DNA from: Wolbachia endosymbiont (group B) of Hofmannophila pseudospretella
Lineage (GTDB): Bacteria > Pseudomonadota > Alphaproteobacteria > Rickettsiales > Anaplasmataceae
Reading direction: 5' to 3'
DNA: 64,000 bases
NCBI RefSeq assembly: GCF_964028515.1
Contig: NZ_OZ034788.1
Coordinates: 930,001 to 994,000, forward strand
The position numbers were made by a program, and so were the translations under genes. Below, piece after piece: positions 56,355 through 64,000 of this stretch (its first letter is position 1; the number at the start of each line of letters is the position of its first letter). The notes beneath the pieces were generated by a model that had not been told where the DNA came from, made no database searches, and was given only the letters and a program-made list of their open reading frames with translations.

Positions 56355-57454
56355 TACCAATTCCCACTATATAAAGAACAGATAGACAATAATGGGAAAG
56401 AAGTGATACTAAAGTAGATAAAATAGAGAGGTATAAATGGCATTAAGGTCAAAACTATTAGACGAAAAAGTTGTAAATTTGGCGAAAGAAATGTTAAAAA
56501 AGGTCAGAAATAACGCATATGTTTCAAAAAAGTTACAAGCGGTGATAGCAGGAAAAGAAAGTAGTATAAGCGCTGTGGCAAGAATATGTAAAATTTCAAG
56601 GACTGCTTTGACTGAATGGATAAAGCATCTAAAATTTGGTAGAGTAGAAAGATTATTTTCCCCGTCTCAGCGGCGAAGAAAAAGCAAATTAAACAAAAAT
56701 CAACGTGAGCAAATTGAAATATGGGTAGAAAGAAATCCAAATATTACTATTAAGGAAGTGCAAATAAAAATCTCAGAGGAATTTGGCCTAAACATTAGCA
56801 AATCAACAGTGCACCGTGAGATACAAAGGATGAAGTTTTCTTACATAACACCGAGGCCAATTCACCATAAACAAGATAAAAACAAGCAAGAAGAGTTTAA
56901 AAAATACTTCAATAAAATAGTCAATTCCCACCCTGAAAAGGAGGTATTTTTTTGATGAATCACGATTTGGAACTCATTCAAAAATCGGACACGGATGGTT
57001 TAAAAAAGGGGTCAGAACACAGGTTAAAATGAAAATTGGTAGACAAAATTTCTATATCTACAGTGCGGTAAATCCAAGAAGTGGTAAGAAAATTAGCCTA
57101 CTTGCTCCATATGTAAACACTGATTGTATGAATATATTTCTGGAGCAGATGTCGAAAGATTTAGGCACGAAAGAAGCCTTTCTTGTAATGGATTGTGCAA
57201 GTTGGCATAGATCAAAAAGTTTGAAAATTCAGGAAAACATTACCATCATATACTTGCCTCCTTATTCACCGGAACTGAATCCTGTTGAAAGGTTGTGGCA
57301 ATATATCAAATACAATACTTTACGCAATAGTATCTACGATACCATAGGTTTACTTGAAGATGTTTTGTGTAATTTTATTGTCAATATTTCCAGTACTACT
57401 ATTAAACGAGTTTGTAATGTTTCTTATTTGTTCGGTCAGTAATGGATTTTGGTA
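56355..57454 (+). mobile_element. IS630-family insertion sequence, copy 5
   Basis: 1100 bp with the usual ends. Flanking repeats are TCA at 56352-56354 and 57455-57457. It lies between the MITE-like element and virB9 in non-coding sequence. Confidence 0.95.
56437..57442 (+). CDS. IS630-family transposase, frameshifted (copy 5)
   Basis: Both frames open (56437-56955, then to 57442) around the conserved AAGGAGG and T7 site, same protein as copy 1. Potentially active. Confidence 0.88.
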
Positions 57455-57629
57455 TCACAACTCATTTTAACATATATGAAAATAATGTTTAAAGAATTTT
57501 TTCCTGCTTTTTCCTGCAGTAATGAATTATTATGAAGCTTGCATTTTCTGTCGCTTACTACTGGGATAGCTTGACAGTTGCAGTACATGTCTATCAATGA
57601 TAAAATAAAGATCAGTTTATTTTGATACT

Positions 57630-58415
57630 ATGATTAGGTTACTCTTTGTTGCACTATTATTTTTTTGTGGTGGTGATGCACTTGCAAAACAGGAACCACG
57701 ACCAATAGCTGGTGATAACCACATAAAGGTAATGAATTATAATCCACAGGCTATACATAAGTACACGGGCTTTTATGGTTATCAATCCAGCATATTGTTT
57801 GAGCCAGGGGAGGTAATAGAGAGTCTTTCAATGGGTGATGCAACCGGTTGGCAACTCCTTCCTCAAGGTAATAGATTATTTATTAAGCCTATAGATGATA
57901 TTGCCGATACTAATGCAACTATAATTACCAATAAAAGAGTTTATTATTTCGAGTTTCATGCTGAAGAAGCAAACGGGCTAGATGATCCAAGGTTAGCATA
58001 TGAAGTAAGGTTTCTTTATCCACTGTTCAACAGTGATGAAATTTATTCAACGAGTAACGGTGATATTCTAGAGCAAGCTAGTCATACCACTATCCCTGAT
58101 ATAAGTGATATTGAGATTATAAAGAAAGGCTTGAATTTTAACTATTCCATCTCGCACGTTGAAGGCAGTCAATCAATAATACCAATTAAGGTTTTTGATG
58201 ACGGAAAATTTACATATCTACAATTTAATAAAATAAACTCTGATTTTCCGGCAGTTTTTATGGTTGATTCTGCAGGATATGAGTCCTTGATAAATTTTCG
58301 TACAGTTGATGACTACCTGATAATTGAAAGAGTAAGCTCGGTATTTACCTTAAGAAACGGATCAAGTACAGTCTGCCTATTTAATGAAAACATACCTTTC
58401 AAAAAAGGTAAGTGA
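57630..58415 (+). CDS. virB9: Type IV secretion protein VirB9 (probably the stand-alone second copy)
   Basis: 261 residues. Signal peptide MIRLLFVALLFFCGGDALA, then the VirB9/TrbG N-domain (VMNYNPQAIHKYTGFYGYQS, FEPGEVIESLSMGDATGWQL) and a C-domain with FTYLQFNKINSDFPAVFMVD and LIIERVSSVFTLRNG. VirB9 forms the outer ring of the T4SS core with VirB7 and VirB10. No virB8 or virB10 is adjacent, so this is likely the isolated paralogue known in Wolbachia. The start is ATG at 57630. IS copy 5 ends 175 bp upstream and may have altered its promoter. Confidence 0.9.
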   Translation: MIRLLFVALLFFCGGDALAKQEPRPIAGDNHIKVMNYNPQAIHKYTGFYGYQSSILFEPGEVIESLSMGDATGWQLLPQGNRLFIKPIDDIADTNATIITNKRVYYFEFHAEEANGLDDPRLAYEVRFLYPLFNSDEIYSTSNGDILEQASHTTIPDISDIEIIKKGLNFNYSISHVEGSQSIIPIKVFDDGKFTYLQFNKINSDFPAVFMVDSAGYESLINFRTVDDYLIIERVSSVFTLRNGSSTVCLFNENIPFKKGK

Positions 58416-58422
58416 TTAAAGG

Positions 58423-59016
58423 CTATATTATTCTTATAGGTGCAAAATTCTTTCTATGGTGCTTCGTAATTCCATGAAGGCCAATAGCGCTGAGGTGTTC
58501 TTTTGTTCCATATCCTTTATTTTTATACCAATTATATTGAGGATGTTTATTATGCAATTCTTCCATAAGCCGATCTCTTGTAACTTTTGCAACGATTGAA
58601 GCGGCTGCAATTGATATACTTAAACTATCACCATTCACTACAGACTTTGTTTGCCATTTCACTTCAAGTGGTTGGTTACCATCAACTAACACATAATCTA
58701 GTTCTAAATCTAAATTTACCAGCGCACGTTTCATTGAAAGCTTTGTTGCTTGCAAGATATTGTATGAGTTTATCTCTTCTACACTTGCCATTCCTATACC
58801 AAATTTTGCAACAGACGTTATTTTTTCGTATAGAACTTGCCTACACTTAGGGGTTAGCTTTTTTGAGTCGTTTATTCCATCAATAACCGTATCTCTATCA
58901 GTAAATATTACAGCTGCAGATATCACTGGACCGGCAAGCGGACCTCTTCCAACTTCATCTACTCCTGCTATAATTCCTGATAATGTATTTTCTAATGTGA
59001 AATCTGGATATTTCAT
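58423..59016 (-). CDS. rnhB: Ribonuclease HII
   Basis: 197 residues. IAGVDEVGRGPLAGPVISAAVIF holds the first catalytic Asp-Glu, DSKKLTPKCRQVLYEKI and ISIAAASIVAKVTRDRLM follow. It removes ribonucleotides from DNA and RNA primers. I start at ATG 59016; an upstream extension to 59103 would run into mraY. It is 5 bp downstream of mraY in the same operon. Confidence 0.95.
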   Translation of the reverse strand: MKYPDFTLENTLSGIIAGVDEVGRGPLAGPVISAAVIFTDRDTVIDGINDSKKLTPKCRQVLYEKITSVAKFGIGMASVEEINSYNILQATKLSMKRALVNLDLELDYVLVDGNQPLEVKWQTKSVVNGDSLSISIAAASIVAKVTRDRLMEELHNKHPQYNWYKNKGYGTKEHLSAIGLHGITKHHRKNFAPIRII

Positions 59017-59021
59017 AGTTC

Positions 59022-60014
59022 CTATAATAAGAAAATTAAAGCAAAAATCGAACAAACGATAGAAATTATCCAAAATTTTATAACTATTGTATTTTCTGAC
59101 CACCCTTTCTTTTCAAAGTGATGATGTATTGGTGTCATAAGGAAAATTCTTCTTCCTGCTCCATATCTAAATTTTGTATATTTAAAATATGATACCTGAA
59201 TAATCACAGATAAAGTCTCTATTACAAAGATTATTCCAATAATGGCAAAAAGCATTTCTTTTTTAATTAAAACACTAGTGAGTCCTAAAGCTGCACCGAT
59301 TGATAGGCTTCCAACATCACCCATAAATATTTTTGCTGGATGTGTGTTAAACCACAAGAAACTTAAAATAGCTCCTATAAATGCAATGCAGAATAAAGTA
59401 ATGTTTACATCTGTCTGAGTGATGTATGCAACTAGTCCCAAAAAAGCAAAGGAAGTAATGGCTTGAGTTGCAGCAAGGCCATCCAAACCATCTGTGAGAT
59501 TCACAGCATTGGCAGAGCCAACAATAACAAATGCAGCAAACGGAAGATATGGATAGCCAAGGTCGATTGCTACTTCTCTAAATAGAGAAATTTTTGTAAA
59601 ACCTTCAGCAGATTGTAGCTTAAGTATAAACATACAGACCAGAGTAACGACAAACTGAATAAGTATTTTGGTTTTTGCACTTAAACCTCGGTGGTGATTT
59701 GTCTTCAATTTTAAATAGTCATCAATAAATCCAAGTAGAGCAAAAAATAGGGTTATAAATACTAAAAATAAAATTTCTTGTGTTAATTGAGTCCAAAACA
59801 AGATTGGTAATAAAGCAGAAGTGAGTATTATTATTCCACCCATAGGTGGTATATTCTTTTTTGTTATTAAATGACTTTCTGGTCCATATGATCTGATTGG
59901 TTGTCCATCTTTACTTATCTTTTTTAGAAGTTTTATAAAATAGGGAAAGAGAATAAACCCAAAAATAAATGAGATAAAAAACGTCTTTGTAGCTAAGATC
60001 ACTTGCCTATCCAA
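59022..60014 (-). CDS. mraY: Phospho-MurNAc-pentapeptide transferase
   Basis: 330 residues with about ten membrane segments. PPMGGIIIL, NLTDGLDGLAATQA, FMGDVGSLSIGAALG and the C-terminal PIHHHFEKKGWSE are signature blocks. It makes lipid I from UDP-MurNAc-pentapeptide. The frame opens at TTG 60014; GTG 60002 is the alternative start. It works directly before MurG in lipid II synthesis. Confidence 0.96.
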   Translation of the reverse strand: MDRQVILATKTFFISFIFGFILFPYFIKLLKKISKDGQPIRSYGPESHLITKKNIPPMGGIIILTSALLPILFWTQLTQEILFLVFITLFFALLGFIDDYLKLKTNHHRGLSAKTKILIQFVVTLVCMFILKLQSAEGFTKISLFREVAIDLGYPYLPFAAFVIVGSANAVNLTDGLDGLAATQAITSFAFLGLVAYITQTDVNITLFCIAFIGAILSFLWFNTHPAKIFMGDVGSLSIGAALGLTSVLIKKEMLFAIIGIIFVIETLSVIIQVSYFKYTKFRYGAGRRIFLMTPIHHHFEKKGWSENTIVIKFWIISIVCSIFALIFLL

Positions 60015-60157
60015 ATTGACTAGGTATTATACCAAAAGCTTTACCTAACCTCAATTTATACCTTTTTAGCAGCTCATTTTATTTATGATAAATTAGTTGT
60101 TGATGAATTATGATAAAATTTGCATACTAATATTTTGTTAATGGTAAGAGGTGGCAT

Positions 60158-61144
60158 ATGTTAGATTATATTAAAAAGCTTTTGTGGGCTACTACAGTAC
60201 CTGATAATGAGAGTAGAGTTAAAAATTCTTACACGCATATAGTAGAGAAACCTTCTTTTGGTGATGCAGCTTCAAAGTTGAGTAAGGAAGAAAGGTCAGA
60301 AGAGCATCTTGTTCTTCTAAAAGGTAAAAGCAATAGCTCTGGTACAACTGTAACAGAAGGATCGTCTAGTATTCAGAATGCAGCATCAGGCAAGAATAAG
60401 CGTGGATATATCAAATTAGACAATGATGAAGAATGGGATGAATTCTTTGAGTTACAGAATGATCCAGACACTAATACTACGAACAAAGAGCCTTTTTCTC
60501 CGAAGAAAGGAGAATCTCACTATCATGGCAAAGAGATCATAGGTAAAATTGCTGACCAAATTAAAGCAGAGATATCTGAAGGTATGAAAAATCATACTAT
60601 AGGATCCATAATGATAAAAGAAGGCAAAAGGGAAGATAGTATTGTTTACCCCACCGTGAGAGTTGTGCTACATGCCAATAAAGAAGGAGTAGATATAGCT
60701 AAACTTCTAGGCGGTAGTATATGTAAAGAGTATGGTGTAAGAACAATTACATTTTGTCATCCTAATCAAGAAAAAAAGAGAGGGGCATGTTGCTATATTA
60801 ATAATGATAGTGATAATGAGGAAAGAGTTTATGAAATAATTAGTGGGTTATATGAAATGACTTTAAAGTGGTATGTTGATGGAAGAGAATGCAAAATTAA
60901 AGTTAACATTGATGGTAAGAATGGTGTAACTCTCCTTGAAGGCAACGGTGTTACTGCAGAGCAGTTGCATGCAAATAAAGAAGTCAAAATAGGTAAGAGA
61001 CGTGAGCCAAAATCTTTATATGAAGCGTTAGTACCGCAATTGCAACAAAAGAGCTCTGAATCAGTCAAGGTTTTACAGCAGCCTTCAACAGATGTAACAA
61101 ATGTGACAACAACACCAACTTCTACTTCTCAGAGATGCTCTTGA
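60158..61144 (+). CDS. Unrecognised Wolbachia-type hydrophilic protein
   Basis: 328 residues; family not recognised. N-terminal MLDYIKKLLWATTVPDNESR could be an amphipathic helix; residues 60-130 are Ser/Asn/Glu-rich and probably disordered. A compact domain follows (about 135-280) with two Cys-containing parts (GGSICKEYG, RGACCYINND). The tail is low complexity, Ser/Thr/Gln-rich, ending SQRCS. No signal peptide or membrane segment. A GGTAAGAGGTGGC site precedes ATG 60158. Its composition fits a lineage-specific secreted protein, which remains a guess. Confidence 0.7.
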   Translation: MLDYIKKLLWATTVPDNESRVKNSYTHIVEKPSFGDAASKLSKEERSEEHLVLLKGKSNSSGTTVTEGSSSIQNAASGKNKRGYIKLDNDEEWDEFFELQNDPDTNTTNKEPFSPKKGESHYHGKEIIGKIADQIKAEISEGMKNHTIGSIMIKEGKREDSIVYPTVRVVLHANKEGVDIAKLLGGSICKEYGVRTITFCHPNQEKKRGACCYINNDSDNEERVYEIISGLYEMTLKWYVDGRECKIKVNIDGKNGVTLLEGNGVTAEQLHANKEVKIGKRREPKSLYEALVPQLQQKSSESVKVLQQPSTDVTNVTTTPTSTSQRCS

Positions 61145-61209
61145 CTAAATAAATAAGAAAAAGCAAAAATAGTATAACTTGCTTACAAATGTAAGTAACT
61201 TGTACTTCT

Positions 61210-61764
61210 ATGATGAATAACACAATATTACCAAGAAATTTCTATGAACGGCCAACTTTAACCGTAGCTGGGGAGCTGCTAGGGAAGATGCTGAAATTTT
61301 CTCATTTTAGTGGAATAATAACTGAAGTTGAAGCGTATATAGGAATGGATGACCCAGCTTGTCATGCAGCAAGAGGCTATACTAATCGAACCTCAGTAAT
61401 GTTTGGTACGCCAGGGTTTTCGTACGTATATTTTATATATGGAATGTACTATTGTCTAAATATTGTAACAGAAGCAGAAGGATTCCCAGCAGCAGTGTTA
61501 ATACGAGGATTAAAGCTCACTGAACCGCTTGAAGCAAATTTAGGCGGGCCAGGCATACTGTGCAAAAAATTAAACATTACAAAAGAACATAATAAACAAG
61601 ACCTTACTATAAGTCATGAATTTTGTCTCTATGAATATCACCTCAAACCAGATTATGTGTGCACTCCAAGAATCGGAATTAGTAAAGGCAAGGAGAAATT
61701 TTGGCGATTTAAAAGTTGCGTTTTAGCAGAAATGCCTAAAATCACACTCAACAATAAATATTAG
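61210..61764 (+). CDS. DNA-3-methyladenine glycosylase (AAG/MPG family)
   Basis: 184 residues. LPRNFYERPTLTVAGELLGKML, the catalytic Glu block GIITEVEAYIGMDDPACHAARG, FGTPGFSYVYFIYGMYYCLNIV, AVLIRGLKL, GPGILCKKLNI and TPRIGISKGKE all match the AAG family. It excises alkylated and deaminated purines. The start is ATG 61210 (or the next codon). Confidence 0.95.
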   Translation: MMNNTILPRNFYERPTLTVAGELLGKMLKFSHFSGIITEVEAYIGMDDPACHAARGYTNRTSVMFGTPGFSYVYFIYGMYYCLNIVTEAEGFPAAVLIRGLKLTEPLEANLGGPGILCKKLNITKEHNKQDLTISHEFCLYEYHLKPDYVCTPRIGISKGKEKFWRFKSCVLAEMPKITLNNKY

Positions 61765-62363
61765 ACCTCCTGCATAAACTAGATAAAAAGGCAAATAGGC
61801 CTTTTATGTTTACCAACAATAGACTTCTTGGATAACCTAAGGATACTTTTTGATCTTCTATGGGGGAGTTGAACATTCCCTTTTTATAAAACTTTTGCAT
61901 ACTCCTATTTAACTTTAATAGCTCTTTATCTTCCTGAAATCTGGATGTTTTATCAATGCATCTTCTATTCAGCCGTTAGCAAGAACTTTCACTTATTCCA
62001 TAGCTTTGCGCTATATGGAAATATGTACGGTATTTACACAAATATTCGAGTGCTATTAATAAATATGCATTGTTTATTTGGTTTTCCTCCTCTTGCCTTT
62101 TTCTTGGCCTCTTCCTCTATTAAAATTTCTATTATTTTTCCAATGTTTTTCTTTTTACTCCTCTTAGTCTTCGAAGCTTCTCTTCATCAAGTTTACTTAC
62201 CTGCTCAAAATTTATACCTTCTCTAATATTGCTTCTACTACTTGTTTCTTAAGTTATCCAAGAAGTCTATTGTCTGTCCAGATACGAGGTAGCTGCTGCC
62301 ATTTAAAATATTTTATTCACCTAAAATTACATTCTACCTATTTTAAAAGTAGTTTAAAAAACT
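61765..62363. other. Intergenic region occupied by an IS remnant
   Basis: No intact gene in about 600 bp. Most of it is the IS5-like remnant at 61816-62273. A plus-strand open frame at 61945-62226 is antisense to the transposase remnant and is not called. Confidence 0.5.
61816..62273 (-). mobile_element. Internally deleted IS5-like element
   Basis: 458 bp bounded by 26-bp inverted repeats with one mismatch: ACAATAGACTTCTTGGATAA... (61816-61841) and its complement (62248-62273). The minus strand encodes a transposase N-terminus remnant (about 62209-62045) reading INFEQVSKLDEEKLRRLRGV, then KRKTLEKIIEILIEEE and ARGGKPNKQ, with an ATA where the start should be and a stop soon after. This resembles the HTH region of IS5-family transposases known from Wolbachia. 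The DDE part is gone. Confidence 0.7.
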
Positions 62364-63383
62364 TTATAGACTGCATACAAAAGACCTAACATCTTTAGCA
62401 ATGCCTTCATAAATCCTTACTAAATCCTCACTTAGTATTGAAGGATTTCCACAATCAGAAGCACTACATATTTGCGGATCTAGAGGAACTCTGCTCAAGA
62501 GTTTGACTCCCAGCTCTTCAGACATTTTTTTTGCACCACCTTTTCCAAATATGTGTATTTTTGAATTATCTTGAACAAAATAGCTCATATTTTCCACAAT
62601 GCCGATAATTGGCACGCTGAGCTTTGTGAACATATCATAAATTTTTTGTGCATCAACTAAAGCAAGCTCCTGTGGAGTTGAAACTATTATTGCTCCAGTT
62701 AAACTAAAATTCTCCATCAGACTTAAATGTACATCGCCAGTGCCAGGCGGTGTATCAATGATTAAATATTCTATATCAGACCACCTTGTTCCCATTAGCA
62801 AATTGTAAAGTGCTTTTGTGATCATAGGTCCACGCCATATTGCTGCGCGGTCCTTATCAATAAAATAGCCAATTGAAATAGTATAGAGACCATGTTTCTC
62901 TATAGGCATTGCTTTACCACTCTGTATTTCTGGTTTTAATTTCTCAGTGCCCAACATTTTAGGAATCGAAGGACCATATATATCTGCATCAACTAGCGCA
63001 ACTTTATGTTTTAATTCTGCTAACGAAAGAGCTAGATTTAGTGCAACTGTCGACTTACCCACACCTCCTTTACCAGAAGCAACGACAATTATATTTTTCA
63101 CTCCTTCGATATGAAGTTTAGCTTTTTGTTGCCTAGCTTGTTTTTGACCAGTAGCAACTACAGTAACCTTTCCTACTCCCGGTATCGCCTTAACAGCTTG
63201 CTCACAATTTTTTCTTAATTCTTCATTTGGTTCAGTAACTTCAAGAGCAAAAGCAACATCTTTACCCTTAATAACAATTGAGGATACTACACCAACATTC
63301 TTACCACTTTTCTTCTCTATAACCTTTTTTAGGCTCTCTCTTACGATTTCCTCATTAACCTGTGTAAATTTTTTCCAGAACAT
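62364..63383 (-). CDS. Mrp/ApbC family iron-sulfur cluster carrier ATPase
   Basis: 339 residues. N-terminal MIP18/DUF59-like domain (residues 1-80), then the deviant Walker A VASGKGGVGKSTVALNLALSL, DADIYGPSIPKMLG, the DTPPGTGDVHLSL block and IVENMSYF. The usual CPxCG of ApbC is not evident after IVENMSYF (VQDNSK instead), as in some alphaproteobacterial forms. It carries Fe-S clusters to target proteins. The start is ATG at 63383. Confidence 0.92.
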   Translation of the reverse strand: MFWKKFTQVNEEIVRESLKKVIEKKSGKNVGVVSSIVIKGKDVAFALEVTEPNEELRKNCEQAVKAIPGVGKVTVVATGQKQARQQKAKLHIEGVKNIIVVASGKGGVGKSTVALNLALSLAELKHKVALVDADIYGPSIPKMLGTEKLKPEIQSGKAMPIEKHGLYTISIGYFIDKDRAAIWRGPMITKALYNLLMGTRWSDIEYLIIDTPPGTGDVHLSLMENFSLTGAIIVSTPQELALVDAQKIYDMFTKLSVPIIGIVENMSYFVQDNSKIHIFGKGGAKKMSEELGVKLLSRVPLDPQICSASDCGNPSILSEDLVRIYEGIAKDVRSFVCSL

Positions 63384-63462
63384 ATGATGAAATTTTTTCT
63401 ATTGGTGTATACTAACATAGAATAATTAAACTGCACTGACTTTAAAGCGAGGTTACAAGAAT

Positions 63463-64000
63463 ATGCTAAATGATAACAACTTAACACAAGTACAACGAAA
63501 TTTGCATTTTAAGTTGAAAAAGGTAATATCAAATGGTGGGGGAATTAATAATATCTTGAAAGTAGCCTCAGAGAATGATTTACTAAAAGTTCTTACAATA
63601 GGATATACTACACGATTTCCAAGAGGTGGGGAACGCACTTTAACACTACTTAGCCTCGCCATATTCAAATGTAATGACGAATGCGTTAATTCTATTTTAA
63701 TACATTCTCAAAATAACGGTACACTGCAAGAGATTATTAATACTGAAAATATTATAAACTATCAAGATGGTCTGATGTACACCTTAACATCGCTTGGCTT
63801 TGCTATAAATCACAATAAGCCAAGATATATTAATGATATTTTAACAAAAGCCCAGGACAGTGGAATACTACAAGATATTCTTGCTGCTAGAAATATTGTA
63901 CAGTATTTCAATACTATGGAGTATGCTTTAACACCACTCAGTTTCTCTATATATAAAGGTAATAAAGAATGTATCAGTTCTATTTTAGAAAAAGCTCAAA
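63463..64000 (+). CDS. Ankyrin-like tandem-repeat protein, N-terminal part
   Basis: Open from ATG 63463 to the right edge (179 residues seen, no stop). After a ~60-residue N-terminal region, repeats of about 45-47 residues begin: TLTLLSLAIFKCNDECVNSI, YTLTSLGFAINHNKPRYIND and YALTPLSFSIYKGNKECISS, each followed by IL, a KAQ/HSQ-like segment, then LQ(E/D)I(I/L). The LTPLxxAIxxGNxxxI core resembles ankyrin repeats, with longer spacing than the 33-residue standard. No signal peptide. Such proteins are common in Wolbachia and candidate host-interaction factors. The full size is unknown. Confidence 0.75.
   Translation, partial: MLNDNNLTQVQRNLHFKLKKVISNGGGINNILKVASENDLLKVLTIGYTTRFPRGGERTLTLLSLAIFKCNDECVNSILIHSQNNGTLQEIINTENIINYQDGLMYTLTSLGFAINHNKPRYINDILTKAQDSGILQDILAARNIVQYFNTMEYALTPLSFSIYKGNKECISSILEKAQ

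Noticed and set aside
61945..62226. 93-codon plus-strand frame near the AAG gene
   Set aside because: Antisense to the IS5-like transposase remnant, whose strand reads as a recognisable HTH.

Overview
The window looks like part of a Wolbachia (Rickettsiales, obligate intracellular alphaproteobacterium) chromosome. It is very AT-rich and gene order is scrambled into single genes and short operons. It carries an NDUFS4-like complex I subunit, Coq7, orphan VirB2-like and VirB9 genes, several fast-evolving proteins I could not place, many insertion sequences, palindromic intergenic repeats, and an ankyrin-like repeat gene at the right edge. The assignment rests on gene content and my memory of the group, not on a database search.

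Layout. 1-11 kb: the 3' end of dnaN, then truA, recA, rplY-pth, an NDUFS4-like gene, rsmH, an MFS transporter, map, ftsA, def, a family-4 uracil-DNA glycosylase and coq7. 11.5-14 kb: IS630-family copy 1, inserted in the 3' end of an unrecognised gene. 14-31 kb: purF, a dispersed repeat, a VirB2-like pilin gene, a YihY/BrkB membrane protein, an SDR, carB, dgkA, rluD behind a large membrane/coiled-coil protein, comEC, initiator tRNA-fMet, tmk, a thioredoxin-like gene, a CPA2 antiporter and aspartokinase. 31.4-33.6 kb: recF, split by IS copy 2. 33.6-44.5 kb: bcp, gshB, murG, lpdA, dsbB, a DXD glycosyltransferase-like protein, der, a frameshifted unrecognised gene and pccB. 44.6-46.8 kb: IS copy 4 nested inside IS copy 3. 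47-55 kb: a broken small membrane gene, a GH25 lysozyme, tRNA-Thr, mutM, pdxH, purQ, pstA, trmD-rplS, purC and purM. 55.3-58.4 kb: a frameshifted chpT, a 250-bp MITE-like element, IS copy 5 and virB9. 58.4-64 kb: mraY-rnhB, an unrecognised gene, an AAG-type glycosylase, an IS5-like remnant, mrp and the start of a repeat protein.

Functionally the window covers DNA replication and repair (dnaN, recA, broken recF, mutM, UDG, AAG), de novo purine and pyrimidine synthesis (purF, purQ, purC, purM, carB, tmk), lipid II and division genes (murG, mraY, ftsA, lysC), RNA and protein maturation (truA, rluD, trmD, rsmH, map, def, pth), redox (bcp, gshB, dsbB, lpdA) and candidate host-interface functions (type IV secretion parts, the glycosyltransferase-like protein, the ankyrin-like protein).

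Most notable: (1) five 1100-bp IS630-family copies, all flanked by 3-bp T-N-A duplications rather than the family's usual TA. The nested copy and two disrupted reading frames show this independently. (2) Their transposase is split at a site closely resembling the prfB +1 recoding signal. (3) chpT is interrupted exactly at an A-AAA-AAG slippery heptamer followed by a stop. (4) A DXD glycosyltransferase-like gene could encode an effector.
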